Shown: in pieces, positions 30,658 through 42,860 of the stretch
How the letters are laid out: the number at the start of each line of letters is the position of its first letter
Position numbering within the stretch: position 1 is the first letter of the stretch
From: Lumbricus terrestris
Taxonomy: Eukaryota > Annelida > Clitellata > Crassiclitellata > Lumbricidae
Reading direction: 5' to 3'
Assembly: GCA_949752735.1 (NCBI GenBank)
Contig: OX457052.1
Location: 36,080,619 to 36,144,618 of the forward strand
Length of the DNA: 64,000 bases
Program-made: the position numbers and the translations under genes
Notes under the pieces: generated by a model
Told to the model about the DNA's origin: nothing
The model's input: only the letters and a program-made list of their open reading frames with translations
Database searches by the model: none

Positions 30658-32011
30658 CAGTGGTTCTCAAAGTGGTGGTCCGCGGACCGGCGCCGGTCCG
30701 CGGAGGCCTGATCACCGGTCCGTGAAGAAATCTGAGAGTTAAAATAAATTGTGAATATTAATTTATATATGTTTCAAATTGTGAAAATTATTTGAATTGT
30801 TATTCAAAATTTATTCAAACTTCTTCCTGGAATAAAAAAAAACATTACCAGTGCCTTGTTTTAGCCTGTCAACTGTCTTTTTAAACAATTTGTATTTTAA
30901 AATTAATTTTCTACGTCTAGGCCTATTACTGCAGTGATGTGCAGTCAGTTTCGTTTCATTTCTGTTGATTCTTTGGTGTGCGATCGTCAAGTACACGCTG
31001 ATCAATCGTTAAGTTTTTTCTTACTGGATGTAGGTCTTTAAATTTTATAGCATGATATAAAATTATAAATATAAACAAATGTGTTTGTGTGATTTAAAAA
31101 TTTGCAAAATGTCAACAAGCATTTTTTATTAATTTTTTTATTAAAAGAACATTGCTAGAGCGCGGCCGCTCAGAGTCTCAGACACTCTGAGCGCATAAAA
31201 TGATAATTCTGAACTGGTTCCCGATGCGAGCATCGAAGCTAACAAGGAATCGACCATTCACACGAAAATATGATCCACTATATTTAAAATGTGGTGATAT
31301 CAGGGCCGTAGCTAGGGGGTGTTTTGGGTGTTTGAACACCCCCAAAATGGAAAATGGAAAAAATAAATGAATGCATTTACGACCACATGTTGTAAAAACC
31401 ATGAAATAAAACCATGCAACACCCCCCGAAATGGAAAATTGAATTAATTGGTGACATTTTCTGACGATTTTTCGTCCGGATGACTAAAAAAAGTCATCAG
31501 TAGGCCCATTTCAGGAATGGAAATTTGTTACATTTTCTGACGATTTCGGCCGGATGACTAAAAAAGGTCATCAGTTTTTCGGGCAGGAAAGAAACACCCT
31601 CCGAAATCAAATCCTGGCTATACGGCCAAGGGTGATATTCTGATTTCTGTGTTTTATTTGGAGCAGGTGTTTTCATCACTAGCGCTAAATCCTAGCAATG
31701 TGTCATTATCTATTTTTTGCAAATCCCTTTATAGGCCAAAATTAACAAAACTTCTAATCTTGTTTGAAACTTTGAGTTCAAATTTAAAAAATACGATGAA
31801 ATGACAATTAAACTTAAAAATAACTGAAATGCTAAAAGCAATATGTTATAATTAATTAAACAAATCCCTAATTACGAATAACCCGTAGTAGTCTTTTTTA
31901 TAATATAGGCCTAGTTCGTTTTTGTTTGCGCATGCCATTAAAGTTAGTGGTCCGCGAGCTTCCAACAAAATTATTGCCGGTCCGTGGCCTGCGGAAGTTT
32001 GAGAACCACTG
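30658..32011. mobile_element. 1.35-kb hAT element with 8-bp TSD
   Basis: Termini CAGTGGTTCTCAAAG and the inverse CAGTGGTTCTCAAAC (as TTTGAGAACCACTG), TSD AGATAGAG at 30,650-30,657 and 32,012-32,019. Subterminal motifs GGTCCGCGG and CCGGTCCGTG occur at both ends. No transposase was recognised, so it is non-autonomous. A 27-bp hairpin CGCTCAGAGT...ACTCTGAGCG lies at 31,168-31,194. Confidence 0.95.
31301..31630. mobile_element. 330-bp MITE nested in the hAT element
   Basis: Starts CAGGGCCGTAGCTAGG and ends CTGGCTATACGGCCAAG, bracketed by an exact GGTGATAT at 31,293-31,300 and 31,631-31,638. The interior contains two copies of GGATGACTAAAAAAAGTCAT or close variants, a module shared with MITEs of different termini. 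Confidence 0.9.
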
Positions 32012-32338
32012 AGATAGAGTAAAGGTCGAATCCTAGAGACACTCGATCTTCTCGTGACAACGTACAGATGTGCACTGCATAGGCTACAGTTGCGCAATTC
32101 GAGATCAAAAACAGATCATGGACGACCTTTAACCATGCAAGCGGATGTTTGTGACGCTAGAGAAGGTCAAACCTTTGAGTCATGGAAAATATCGGTTCTC
32201 TGGCATTGCTTCTGACTTCATCAATTATAGGCAACCCGAGATTGATCTAAATATAAAACAATCTGTCAACGGCTGATCACGCCACGCCTAAGGCTCTACT
32301 CGACCCGGACCACCTTTGGACTACTCTTACGGACAACT

Positions 32339-32450
32339 CTTTTGACGCAACGCAGCGCTCATGAATGAGCTGGTGCCCCGCGCTTGGCTTGCGAGTAGCG
32401 CTTTAGAAGTTTAGAGATAACGATTACGATTACGATTACTCGCGAACAGC
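32339..32450 (+). repeat. dispersed repeat with (CGATTA)3 end, copy 1
   Basis: GCGCTCATGAATGAGCTGG, GCGCTTGGCTTGCGAGTAGC, then ACGATTACGATTACGATTAC. An inverted diverged copy lies in aquaporin intron 4 at 44,265-44,375. Confidence 0.7.
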
Positions 32451-32626
32451 AATGACGTCACATTTCAAAATTACGATTATTTAATACTGTACCGCTTCCT
32501 TATAGATCAACAGAGCGAAGCTGGTGGAATGGCAATTCAGAGCCGCTGCATTGTATGATAAACGCGACAAGTTTTCATTTCCATCATTAAATATTATATA
32601 GTATGTATATAATTCTTTCTCCTCCG

Positions 32627-33048
32627 TCAAGTGTTCACCGACGATGAGGCTCTAACAAAACTTCTCCATTTCGGCCGGTCTCTTGCGAGTTCTATTGCCT
32701 TTCTTAACTCCAGTCCTCTGTCTTCTCTGTCCTCCAGTACGTTATCTATCCATTTCTTCTTCGGTCGTCCTCTGCTCCTCGTTCCTTCCGCTTCTCCGTG
32801 CAGCGCCTTTGCCGGCATTCTTCCGCTCTCCATCCTGATCACATGTCCATACCATGTTAGTCTTCTTTTCTTTATTCTTTCCACTACTGTTTCCTTCTGT
32901 CCTAGTTCTTCTCGTGTCACCTCATTCCGTATCTTTTCTCTCCGTGATCTATAATTCAGTAGACCTCGTAGCCATCCCATCTCCGCCACCAGCAGTCTTC
33001 TCTCATCCTCCTTTTTCACATTGTATAGCCTACAATGCATGTGTTTAA
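32627..33048 (-). mobile_element. LINE reverse-transcriptase 3' end (RTE/L2-like)
   Basis: A 137-codon minus-strand frame reads RRLLVAEMGWLRGLLNY, RREKIRNEVTREELG, KKRRLTWYGHVIRMES and GRPKKKWIDNVLEDRE, ending ELARDRPKWRSFVRA. The LTWYGHVxRM...GRPxxxWIDxV...ARDRxxWR chain is diagnostic of the end of LINE polyproteins. Truncated at the 5' end; the remaining frame is intact, suggesting a fairly young insertion in aquaporin intron 2. Confidence 0.88.
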
Positions 33049-34300
33049 TTATGCGGGTATAGTTATATATGCCATAAGATTATATTATAAATTTAAAAAA
33101 AAATACTACTTTCAGGCCATTTTCATGAACACAATGAGTTTAAAGTAATGTATATAATTTCGTAATAATGTAGACGTTACATAAATTGATGCTCATACAA
33201 GTAATTAAAGTGAATAATTCAAGCAAATAATTATTTTCTCGTGGTCATTGTTATCCACAAATAATTCTTTATCGACCTCACTAGTTGATAATAGACTAAT
33301 TCTTGACCGCTCGGCTGATTTCAAATACGCCCACAATCCACTTGCGATAAGGTTTCTTGAGGATAAAAAACATCGACCTCGTCAGAATCATCTTAACATG
33401 AAATAATGTGACGGTGATTAACAATTCAATGGGCCGATCATTCTTAGCCCCGAAGGCCGACCCTGGTGATTATAGGCCTACAGGTAGATATGCTGAAACA
33501 CATCTGGTTTGTTGAAGTAAATTCCCAACGATGATTTAATTTTATGAAGGTCTGTTCGATAGCGATGCTAAGCGTCCTTGCGAGTTTCTATACAATACAC
33601 TACAATACAATGCAATACAATTAACGCATTTATATCAACAAAACAAAGTCCTGCACAAGAGCGCGCTTCACTACTGTAACAGATCTAGTCATAATGTAAT
33701 GAAACATCAACCACATCTACAGGGTGGGCCAAAAAAGACCCATAGTTTTTTTGCCAATATCTTGACCAAAAGAAAGAATTTCGAAATGAAATTTGACATG
33801 CTTATAGACAATTCATATCTACTCATGATGGCCAGATTTCATCAAAATATTTAAAAAAGAACAAAAGTTATATCACTTTTAGTGAGGCAAATCAACGGTT
33901 TTTGACGATTAAAAAAGTAGCGCAACAAAAAATTTCCTCTGGCAACGCCGGATAGCAGGCGAATTTGTAGGCCGGCGCGACTATTTTCCGCTCTCAATTT
34001 ACTTTAAAACCCGAGATATCGACATCTTAAATTTCGATGCGGTAGTTAGCGCCTAATCAGATTTAAGAAGCGATTTTACCGGTGGCGGGACGAAAACCCT
34101 AAATTCCCCGAGACAACGCCGTGTAGCACAACTAGTAAAATTATATATCATTGTTAGCAAAATACTGGCAGAACTGCATTAAATTTGAGTTTGCAACAAT
34201 GTCATGTACAATTTACAATGTCATTATCGGTCAAGCAATAATATTATCATGCCGACAATAAACACACGTGCGCGCTTGTGTTCACGTGATTGCGTGTAGA
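33049..34300. other. aquaporin intron 2, unassigned
   Basis: AGGGTGGGCCAAAAAAGACC at about 33,721 starts about 0.4 kb that looks like a degenerate transposon but lacks an identified opposite end. Otherwise AT-rich single-copy DNA. Confidence 0.45.
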
Positions 34301-34460
34301 ATAGTACGTGTGCAACTGTGTGTGTGTTTGTATGTTCGTGTGTTTGTGGGATTTCGGGTTATTAAGGATGATCTCGTGTCTGTGTGTGCGTCAGTCAACG
34401 TGCGTTTGTGGAGTGTGTGTGTGTGAGTGTGTGTGTGTGCGTGTGCGTGTGCGAGCAACG
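34301..34460. repeat. degenerate (GT)n repeat
   Basis: Interrupted GTGTGT/GTGCGT runs. Frames read across this segment are Cys/Val-rich artefacts. Confidence 0.85.
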
Positions 34461-34623
34461 TTTAATGGGCATAATGTGTTGTGCCAGACTGTGCCTTTGG
34501 CAAGGGACAATTGTTTCATTAACGGAAGTTGATGAAGAAATATGGCGGAGATTTTTTCATTTGCAGAGGAGAGATGCCATAGGGATCGTATGCCAGGTGT
34601 TGCCGCTGCTGTTGCTGCTGCCA

Positions 34624-34714
<91 letters not shown>

Positions 34715-34847
34715 CGACGATGATGATGACGTTGACGATGACGATGACGATGACGATGACGACGACGACGATGACGATGACGATGACGATGATGATGATG
34801 ATGATGACGACGACGACGACGACGACGACGATGATGATGATGATGAT
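34624..34847. repeat. (GAT/GAC)n trinucleotide satellite
   Basis: About 75 triplets: pure GAT at 34,624-34,712, then mixed GAT/GAC with a pure GAC block at 34,806-34,831. Poly-D, poly-M, poly-H and poly-S frames are artefacts. Confidence 0.97.
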
Positions 34848-35865
34848 CGCCTGAGGTCATTCGTGTTCAGCTTCTCATAGAGATACAAAAAATGTACATG
34901 AAATCACGAAGTTATATTTTAAATAATGATTGAGAAAATCCTTTAATATAAAATTAATTTTGAACTGATCTATTTTTATGCACACAATTAAAATGAATTT
35001 TCCAACGGTTCTAGACAGAATTAAGCCAAAAAATTAGTGCCTCTTTTTCATGAGAACGTTGAATCCAAAATGAATGTTGACATGAATGTTGAATCTAGCC
35101 TGCGTAGACCTTAGTCCTTCCCGTGCATGACAACATATAGGGCAACGCATCTTCTCCTTTCTCCTCTGTCCGTTGCTACTCTACAGCGTGCTCCCACGTC
35201 ATCTCCAGTACATGTAGATGATCATGTCTATAATTATAGTACGGACTGTTTCAAAATGGAAAATGACGAAATTTATTGGACGCAGCGGCTCAGGACAGAG
35301 AAGGATGGAGGTGCACGTAGCACGTGGAGGGACTAAGGTCTAAGGGTAAGGATGTTTTCGAAGAAACACGTGGACAGAGATTGTTATTAAATTCAGAGCA
35401 AACAAACGAAACTGGTAAACATCCAGACATAACAATAGCAGACCACATTGAGCTGAAATGAACAACATGGCAGTAAATTTCCCTCGCAGAATCGTCCCGC
35501 AATTAACTGACAACAGACAATAGTGACGAGCAGCATTTGTTGCGACGTCGTAATTGGTCGTAAAGCCAATTCCGGACGAAAGCAGAACTGATCTGTGGTG
35601 GTGCACTCTTCCGTCGAAATAATAACATCCAAAATCGGTTTCAGTGGAATTCAGAAACATCTGTTTCCGTGTAGCATCGTCGATTCGTCATTCTAAGACT
35701 ATTGCTATTGTCTACAACTCTACACGCGTTGTTTATTCAGCTAAAACTGGAACTGAGGAGTAAACTGAAACTCATACAGCACTGCTGCTGAGTGAAAATG
35801 TAAATTGACTTTTTCGGGCTTCTTCCAAACTGATTTTTCTAGGTTTGACAATTCTTTTCCTAGAA
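34848..35865. other. aquaporin intron 2, unassigned
   Basis: No recognisable element. Short frames on the minus strand at 35,290-35,660 lack motifs. Confidence 0.45.
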
Positions 35866-36095
35866 TGGACTCCAATGGCTGTTTTTAAGGAATTTTTAGA
35901 CCTGCACATCCTCTTCTCTCTTTTCTCATCCTCCATGCTAAATTACTCACAATCTGAGGAAAATGACCTATTTTTTTACTAAGCTTAGTTTTAACTGCAC
36001 GGAACGTGACGGAAGTGCTTCTATAACTGCACGAATCCATTTAGGCTAGAGCTGCACATTTTGTGTAGAACTGCACGCTAAAAAAGCCCTGATGG
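35866..36095. repeat. dispersed repeat (AGGGCT-ended), copy 1
   Basis: Contains AAGGAATTTTTAGA, CTGCACATCCTCTTCTCTC, CTGAGGAAAATGACCTATTT, GGAAGTGCTTCTA, ACTGCACGAATCCATTTAG and ACTGCACGCTAAAAAAGCCC. A more compact copy sits at 53,063-53,275. ACTGCAC recurs about five times inside. Probably a MITE. Confidence 0.75.
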
Positions 36096-37440
36096 ACTTC
36101 GTTTTGGATGTTATCAGCCCTAGTCGCATCTTTCACGACCTCCTTCCTCCCAGAGGGCCTTACCTCCCTTCAAAGCTATTTATTTACTACATCTGTCGAA
36201 TCACACTTTTTCCTAAAATATTTACTTTAATCTATCAGGTTTTTTCTTTTACCGTGGCTGTGCTTGGAGTACCTCCGGGTATGCTCATAGACGGAAAGTT
36301 TGTGAGTCCATGAATTGAATTAATGAATTCGTATACTTTCTATTTCTGTCGCTGCTGCTGTTTAAGTTGAAATCACTCTCGATCATCGAGTTAAAATTCC
36401 GATTATTTCGCTCTGTATAGCTGGATAGAAAACTGCCAGCCACATGTGCATGCAATGCCATGGCTTTATTTACTAAACGAACACAAGAGTGCAGCTGTCA
36501 ACAAGACGCTTTCACTAATGGATAACTCATGTTCTACTCATAGAAGGAGGCTGCACCAGTCTCCAGACACTTTCCGCAACCAGGGCGTAGTCAGTCAAGG
36601 CATTTATAAATATGAGTAAACAATTGAAGGGACGGTTTATGTCGTAAGGAAATTCTCGACGGGGACCAGAGTGCTAGTTCTGGAAAGGTGACCACCAGGG
36701 AAAGGAATTTTAACCAAGGTATATGGCGGGCATTGCTCGTACCTAATCCAGAGTAATTCCTGCGCAGTGGAAATTGTGGAATAGAGTTCAGGACCACTTA
36801 GCCTTGCACGACGTCAGTTTAAACGAGGCCCTCAAATGGTTTAAAAGTTATCTGCTTTAATATTATTATTTCAATGTAATTTTTTGTCTGTCTCAATGTA
36901 CCAGGTCGCGGTTTGCCAACCTGTTTTTGCTCATTAAACGAATAAATTTTACACACCTTTAATACCGGTTTAAGCTACGCTACATTAAACTGACGCGGTT
37001 TAAATTAAGGCGATCAAAAGCTCTATGACTATCCATCATAGATAACCTCTTGTCTTACTTCCTGACATTCAGGATTGTCCTGAATGCATTTCGATTGATC
37101 AAGAACAGGTCGATGCTCTGTGCTTTATATACATAAACTATTATTAGAATTGTAATAAGGTTCTGTGACACAAATAACTATGCACCTATTGTTCATATCG
37201 ACCGTCAATTCTTTGACACTTTGATCCGTGCAGTTAATACTTCAAATCGTTTAGATAAGAGAAAGTCATTGTTTAATCAAGGTCGGTCGAATCGCTCTTG
37301 ACGGTGAACCTTTCGGACTTTTAAGACAGCTGCATTTGTCTTTTAAACACCGTTATTATAAAAGACTAGCTTTGTTTATTAAGCCTGAGTGATAAAAATA
37401 CATTCGTGATGAATTGCTCTCAAGTGCTGTAATATGCCGA
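36096..37440. other. aquaporin intron 2, unassigned
   Basis: AGTCTCCAGACACTTTCCGC and AACCAGGGCGTAGTCAG near 36,560-36,600 recall the left end of the 24,395 hAT-like element but with a different tip. No gene recognised. Confidence 0.45.
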
Positions 37441-37452
37441 GCAAATTTCTGT

Positions 37453-37486
37453 CCAGGGTAACGGCCTCTGTTGTCATAGACCCTGG
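37453..37486. repeat. hairpin with conserved loop, site 1
   Basis: Perfect 7-bp stem CCAGGGT / ACCCTGG closes a 20-nt loop AACGGCCTCTGTTGTCATAG. A homologous site at 39,825-39,857 keeps GGCCTCTGTTGTCATAG but has a different, again complementary, stem. Confidence 0.7.
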
Positions 37487-37680
37487 TCAAATCGGATCCA
37501 TCCATCCATACATTAATTTTAGTGACAATTAACGCTTGCACGGCCAACATGAAAATTTATTGCTAGCAGGAAGTTATATTTCTCTAAAATAATATTGGTA
37601 AAAATTTAATAGTTATGAGGCAATTTGAAATAGTGCGACCTATAGGGAGCAGGTCAAAAGGGTACTGAGGCTATTGATAG

Positions 37681-37830
37681 TCAGTCGGTCGGTCGGTCGG
37701 TCGGTCGGTCGGTCGGTCAATCAGTCATTCAGTCACTCAGTCACTCCCTTCGTCAACCTCTTCCTCACTCACCCACTCACTCGCTAAATCACTCACTCAC
37801 TCATTCACCCAAACTCACTCACTCACTCGA
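37681..37830. repeat. (GGTC)n and (CACT)n simple repeats
   Basis: Nine GGTC/AGTC units at 37,680-37,718 pass into ACTC/CACT-type repeats. Confidence 0.9.
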
Positions 37831-38194
37831 ACAATCCAGGTCCTCCTCTAATCCCCACCCAAGTGACGTGATTTCTGTCGCTGCTTTTGCTAAACCTGGA
37901 CGCAGAGTTTATTTCGTCAAAATTGGTAGCGATCCAGACGTACATGTAAATACACAACACGATCGAACGATGTTCCACTTGTTGATGTCTATCCACATAT
38001 AAATTATATCAGATTATTTCATGTAAAATGTCAGTTGAGGACAGAGAGCATCATTATAAGCAGATTTGACGGAAGCAATAACTGAGTTAAGATGAGATTA
38101 GAGAAGCAAACAGTTGATTGCATCCTTAAAACCGTACTGTTCACACTGTGTTGGTTCGGATGAGCATATTATTTTCATGGAGCTATATTAATCT

Positions 38195-38505
38195 CATGAA
38201 TGAATGGAATGAGCTAGTGAATGAATTAATTAATGAGTGATTAAATAAATTAATTAATTTGTGATCGAATGAATGAATTAATGAGTGATTAACTAAATGA
38301 ATTAATTAGCGATTCAATGAACGAATTAATAATTGAATGAGCGAATGGATGGATGGATGGATGGATGGATGGATGGATGGATGAATGAATGAATGAATAA
38401 ACGAGTGAATAAATGCACAACAAGCGAATGCACAAATGAGTCAATAAGCGATTGAATGACTGACTGAATGAATGAGTGATCGACTGAATGAACGAAGGTA
38501 TGAAT
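38195..38505. repeat. (GAAT/TAAT/GGAT)n tetranucleotide repeat
   Basis: Degenerate AATGAATT/AATTAATG followed by (GGAT)9 at 38,346-38,381 and further GAAT/GAGT variants. It ends about 110 bp before aquaporin exon 3. Confidence 0.9.
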
Positions 38506-38613
38506 AATATACCACAGGCCTCAGTCTACTGATGAGAGTAGAAACTGATCAAGTCAGCTTGTGCAGCCACCCCCCGTATATATAAGATCGATATCTCTGT
38601 TGCGTGTGTCTAG

Positions 38614-38818
38614 GGTGACTCCGTACGACCAGAGGGGAGCGTTCCACGCGTTGGGTCCTAACCCTGCGATGACCCCGGCCCAGTGCGTCCTGCTCGAGGC
38701 TGCTTTGACCTTCAACCTCCTCTTCATCGCTATGAGTTGCACGGACTTCAAGAGTCGACCGGTCGCTGTGGCTGGACTTCCGATTGGATTCGCCATTGGA
38801 CTTGGCATCATGGCTGCG
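38614..38818 (+). CDS. AQP-like: aquaporin exon 3 (TM4, TM5)
   Basis: 205 nt between GTGTCTAG and GTAAGA. It encodes VTPYDQRGAFHALGPNPAM, TPAQCVLLEAALTFNLLF, IAMSCTDFKSRPVAVAG and LPIGFAIGLGIMAA. The E in LLEAALTF is the conserved TM4 glutamate. Phase 2 in, phase 0 out. Confidence 0.92.
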
Positions 38819-39271
38819 GTAAGAAGGCGTGCATTATTACAGGACTGGAAATGTAATCGCTGGCGTAATAATTTTCTGTTGTATTTTATTGAATTGTATT
38901 GAAACATTTATGAAGTGCCTCTAATACAGAAAGCAAGAGGAGAAAGGTTACCAGGTAGAATTTGAGACCGAGTAGATGTAGATGGGGGATGTCGAATATT
39001 CTCTTTCTCATGACGCGCTAGTAACTGTTGTGCTTGTGCACAATAGCGCGTCAGAAATCTCTCAAGTTGTGTTTTTTTAATGATAACTGAACCACAGGTG
39101 TCAGCATTCAAATATTAAAGACGAAAGTTCTTCCGATAAAAAGGTGTTTACATGTCAATTCTCATGCAACGTGAAAACTAAATTAGTCACTGTTGTTAAA
39201 GGTTATTTTGATTAAATGGCTGATTAATTGATCTTCTTTTTAAAATTCTTTTCTGATGCTTATTTATGAAG

Positions 39272-39352
39272 GGAACGCATTCAGGAGGCGTTCAGAATCC
39301 AGCGGCTGCTCTCGCAATGGCTGTACTCAGCGGTAACCGCAACCTTCTCTGG
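39272..39352 (+). CDS. AQP-like: aquaporin exon 4 (second NPA box)
   Basis: 81 nt encoding GTHSGGVQNPAAALAMAVLS and GNRNLLW, donor GTGAGT. The NPA box is followed by Ala where nearly all water-selective aquaporins have Arg. The acceptor TTATGAAG is preceded by a pyrimidine-rich stretch; the TATG next to it makes the site weaker than its neighbours. Confidence 0.88.
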
Positions 39353-39469
39353 GTGAGTCAACTTTATATTAAACTTATGGTCAATGTCATCGGTGCATTG
39401 CAAATCAAAATAAGGATGCAATATTAAAAACCTGCAGCCAATTCCAGCACTGCTGTTTGCTGCTTCTTC

Positions 39470-39545
39470 TTTCGCGTGAAACTCCGATGCTGTAGTCGGG
39501 AGCACCTCTGAGTAGTTAGCTTGAAGGGGCGCTATAGCCGATGCT
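39470..39545 (+). repeat. SINE body end and 3' tail
   Basis: TTCGCGTGAAACTCCGATGC, GTCGGGAGCACCTCTGAGTA and TTGAAGGGGCGCTATAG match the SINE body/tail junction at 21,300-21,390 in the opposite orientation. Confidence 0.8.
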
Positions 39546-39824
39546 TGAAATAATAATGAAAATAGATATATAAATAAACAAATAAATACGAAATTCAAAA
39601 TCGATCCGGAGAGAACAAAAGCTTAAAATTGGCCCAAAAGATTGAAAGTTGCTAAAATAAAGAGAATCACGAAGACACCATTTTCTAGGAAACATCGACA
39701 CACATAAGTCCCGCAACTACCTCAAAGACTCAGTGACTTGACATCACAATGATGGCTATAATTTTACCGTAATAAACTCACTCCAATTCGAAAAGTGCTG
39801 CAATAATGCCAAATCATTGTTCGC

Positions 39825-39857
39825 TGACGACAGTGGCCTCTGTTGTCATAGGCTGTC
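39825..39857. repeat. hairpin with conserved loop, site 2
   Basis: Perfect 7-bp stem ACGACAG / CTGTCGT around TGGCCTCTGTTGTCATAGG. Flanks AGTGCTGCAATAATGCC versus AGTGCTGTAATATGCC at site 1 show that the two sites are diverged copies of one repeat of about 100 bp. Confidence 0.7.
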
Positions 39858-40166
39858 GTTAAACCATAGATGCTTCCTTCGATCAACTAAATGCGCCACT
39901 GTTTCTTCTCTGCTAGTGCCAGTCTCAAGAGTGGATAAAGGGGGAGGGCGACGCTGATGATCTTTGTTGTTATACAGTGTCGATAATATGAAACTATAAT
40001 TATGACTCATGCATAACGACCACAATGAGAATAAGTTGTAAATGAAAACAACACTAAACAGTCAATGTAATCAAATGTTATTATGTAAATATTATTATGT
40101 ATAGTCACACACTGAAATCGACAGTGGATGCTGCGGACATGAATACATTATGACTAGACACTTGAC

Positions 40167-40203
<37 letters not shown>

Positions 40204-40619
40204 TAACTGGTTTAGTCGAAGTTACTAAGCTGAAACAGACCCTTAAATAATTATATGTATATCTTTCAAATACGTTTCAATTAGTTTGTATTATTATGTT
40301 GACCTAACTTTGCTGAGATTCTCATTTCAACTATGCTTTACCGGTGACGATGATCGCTAACTCCAGAACAACACAGCTTTTAGTATTTATTGTTTTTAAA
40401 GCCTGAGAGATCATAATATTATATACCTCGGGCGCATAAAAAAATTATGCTTTCAACACAAGCAGTAAATTAATAAAAACAATCAATATTTTTAATAATC
40501 ATTATTTAACAACACTATAAACTCCACAATATAAAAAGATGTTCATTTACTACGGCTGACCTGTTCAAAAAGTCACTCTGCATGCACACACGCACATAGC
40601 AATGATCAAATCATCGTAA
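39858..40619. other. aquaporin intron 4, unassigned
   Basis: Includes (CAAT)n at 40,171-40,203. Otherwise AT-rich single-copy DNA. Confidence 0.55.
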
Positions 40620-40762
40620 TGAACGAACGAACGAATGAATGAATGAATGAATGAATGAATGAATGAATGAATGAACGAACGAACGAACTAACGAACGAAC
40701 GAATAAATGAATGAATGAACAAACGAACGAAAGAGCGAACGAATGAACGAATGAACGAATGT
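40620..40762. repeat. (GAAT/GAAC)n tetranucleotide repeat
   Basis: About 35 tetranucleotides, GAAT and GAAC blocks alternating. Confidence 0.95.
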
Positions 40763-42221
40763 TTATGACTTAAAGAGTTTCTAACTAAGAATCGTTCTGT
40801 TAATGCAATGCTCATTTTACGCTTCATCATCACACGAATGATTATAAAAATTGATTGACTGGCACTGACTTATTTCTTGAATAATAATTATTATTTTTGC
40901 TTTTGACTTTGCGTTCACTTTCTTGGCGTGTGGCGGCGCCACTCGGTCTCTGTGTTTGGTTTACCGCAGTTTCATTGGAAGAAATGATGCAACCATTAAA
41001 TATGTAGCATTTGGAAATCAAGTTTTAAAGGTGTCTATAGTCATCGTTTCAAACACGAAAATATTATTTAGAGTTTCAAATGCCTTTGATAGCCAAGTGA
41101 CCTCCGACACACAACGGTGGATTTGTATGAAGAAACACTTATCGTTACTACTTAAGTAGGATAGTAAGTAAGTAAATTGCAGGAATCACAGGAATCTGCA
41201 AATTCCAGTTCATCATTTGACTGGTGGGTTACCTAGTGTGTAGAAATCACATTGAAAAGAATTTTCTCTAGAACATAGTTTTCGGTACTGTGTGAGCATA
41301 TCTGCTCCCACGCTAATACAAATTTTGGTGCGATCATATGTATATTTATGGGATTTCATAAATCAATTCCCCACTTAAATGTGCAATTTAAGTTATTGTT
41401 TAACTAATTATGTGTGTATGATAGAGGGTGCTGAGGGTGCTTAACGTGGTCAAGGCGAGAAACTACCTGGCTTCAGCATTGATAGGTCCATGATGTATCG
41501 ACTATAGCATAATTGGAACAGGACATATCTCGGGCCCATTACTCCCTGCCATAAGCGCCCACCATTGTACCGACTATTACCTCAGTGGGAAACGATAAAA
41601 CCGCGGTCAAGTTGATTTCATGCGTGTTCAAAACTGTTCATGGTGGCTCTGAGATTATTGCACGGGTTTGACCATGCGATCTGAGACGACCTCACAACAT
41701 TCGGGATTCGAGATTCGAACTCAATTCATAGAGGAGAAGAAAAGACGCTTCATCAGTTAGGAAGTTATTCCACCCCGATGAGAGTGTTTTTATTCTTTAG
41801 TTTGACGAGACAAGATACTGGGACTCACACAACGGAGCATGATATGTTACGATACCATTCGAAAGCATATTTTATATAATTATATCAACAGATGCAGCTG
41901 TTTTAAGGTGTTTAAAGAAAGCTGTTTCTATTACCATTATCAAACTCGCTGAAACAAAAAAGGAAACTCGCACGAAAGTGCATTACAGGGAAATCTACTC
42001 ATAACGATTCTCAAACAGATAAATCCCGTGGTTTTTTCTTGAAGAGCGATAAGGAGAATGACTTGCGATTAAAGTCCGGAAGTTTATTCCATTCAGTCTG
42101 GTCGTACACGCAAAGTTTTCGAATAATTTTATAACCGATCTTGTGATCAACAAGTCACATTCAGATGAAGATCGTAGCACTCGTCTGGATTGGAGAGATG
42201 CACATAGTATTACAAGTGAGG
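40763..42221. other. aquaporin intron 4, unassigned
   Basis: No recognisable gene or element; short frames only. Confidence 0.45.
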
Positions 42222-42444
42222 CAGTGGCGGCGCTAGGGGGGTTAGGGGAGGTAAGCCTCCCCCATAGAAGGCAACCCGGGGGCTAAGCCCTTAAAAAAGG
42301 CCATCCGGGTTTTTCACATGCAAAACTGAAATATTTCCAAGATTTTCGACCGGATGACTAATAAAGGTCGTCAGAAATGAGAATGGAAAATTTCCTCCGC
42401 GAGGATTCAGCCCCCACAAAACTGAAATCCTGGCGCCGCCACTG
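42222..42444. mobile_element. 223-bp MITE with 8-bp TSD
   Basis: CAGTGGCGGCGCTAGG at the left, CCTGGCGCCGCCACTG at the right, exact TSD AAGTGAGG at 42,214-42,221 and 42,445-42,452. Termini match the 2.95-kb element at 24,395-27,345, so this is likely its short derivative. The interior has CCGGATGACTAATAAAGGTC. Confidence 0.95.
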
Positions 42445-42639
42445 AAGTGAGGACATAATTAAAGTAAGGAGATGAATTAGTGCGGACTAGATAAATCAAA
42501 ATACATATTTTGAATCTTATGCGTGCCTGTATGGGAAGCCAGTACAGTTCGCGAAGGGTGGGGAGGGGTGGCAGAGTGGTCACGAAAAGCTAAGTTAATG
42601 ATAGGCTGTGCAGCAATTATGGTGGGGGACAGTGGTAAG

Positions 42640-42860
42640 AGGTTGAAGGGTGGATATATACAGACTCTTCTATGTGTACTGTGTAGTGACCTCCCACCCA
42701 CTGTCCGTAGTGATATCTTGCGGGTGTCATCTTCAACCCTTCGCTGCTTGAAGTCTTTCTCATTTCATCAGGCTGTCACATTGCGAGTGCCTCTGAATAG
42801 CTAGTTCTGTGAGAGGCGCTTTATAAATTCTCACATGCAGTACAATACAATACAATACGA
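42640..42860 (+). mobile_element. LINE 3' end (ATACA-tail subfamily)
   Basis: The frame DLPPTVRSDILRVSS followed by GAGTGCCTCTGAATAGCTAG, GAGGCGCTTTATAAATTC and (TACAA)n at 42,839-42,866. Same subfamily as 1,930-2,216. Confidence 0.7.
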
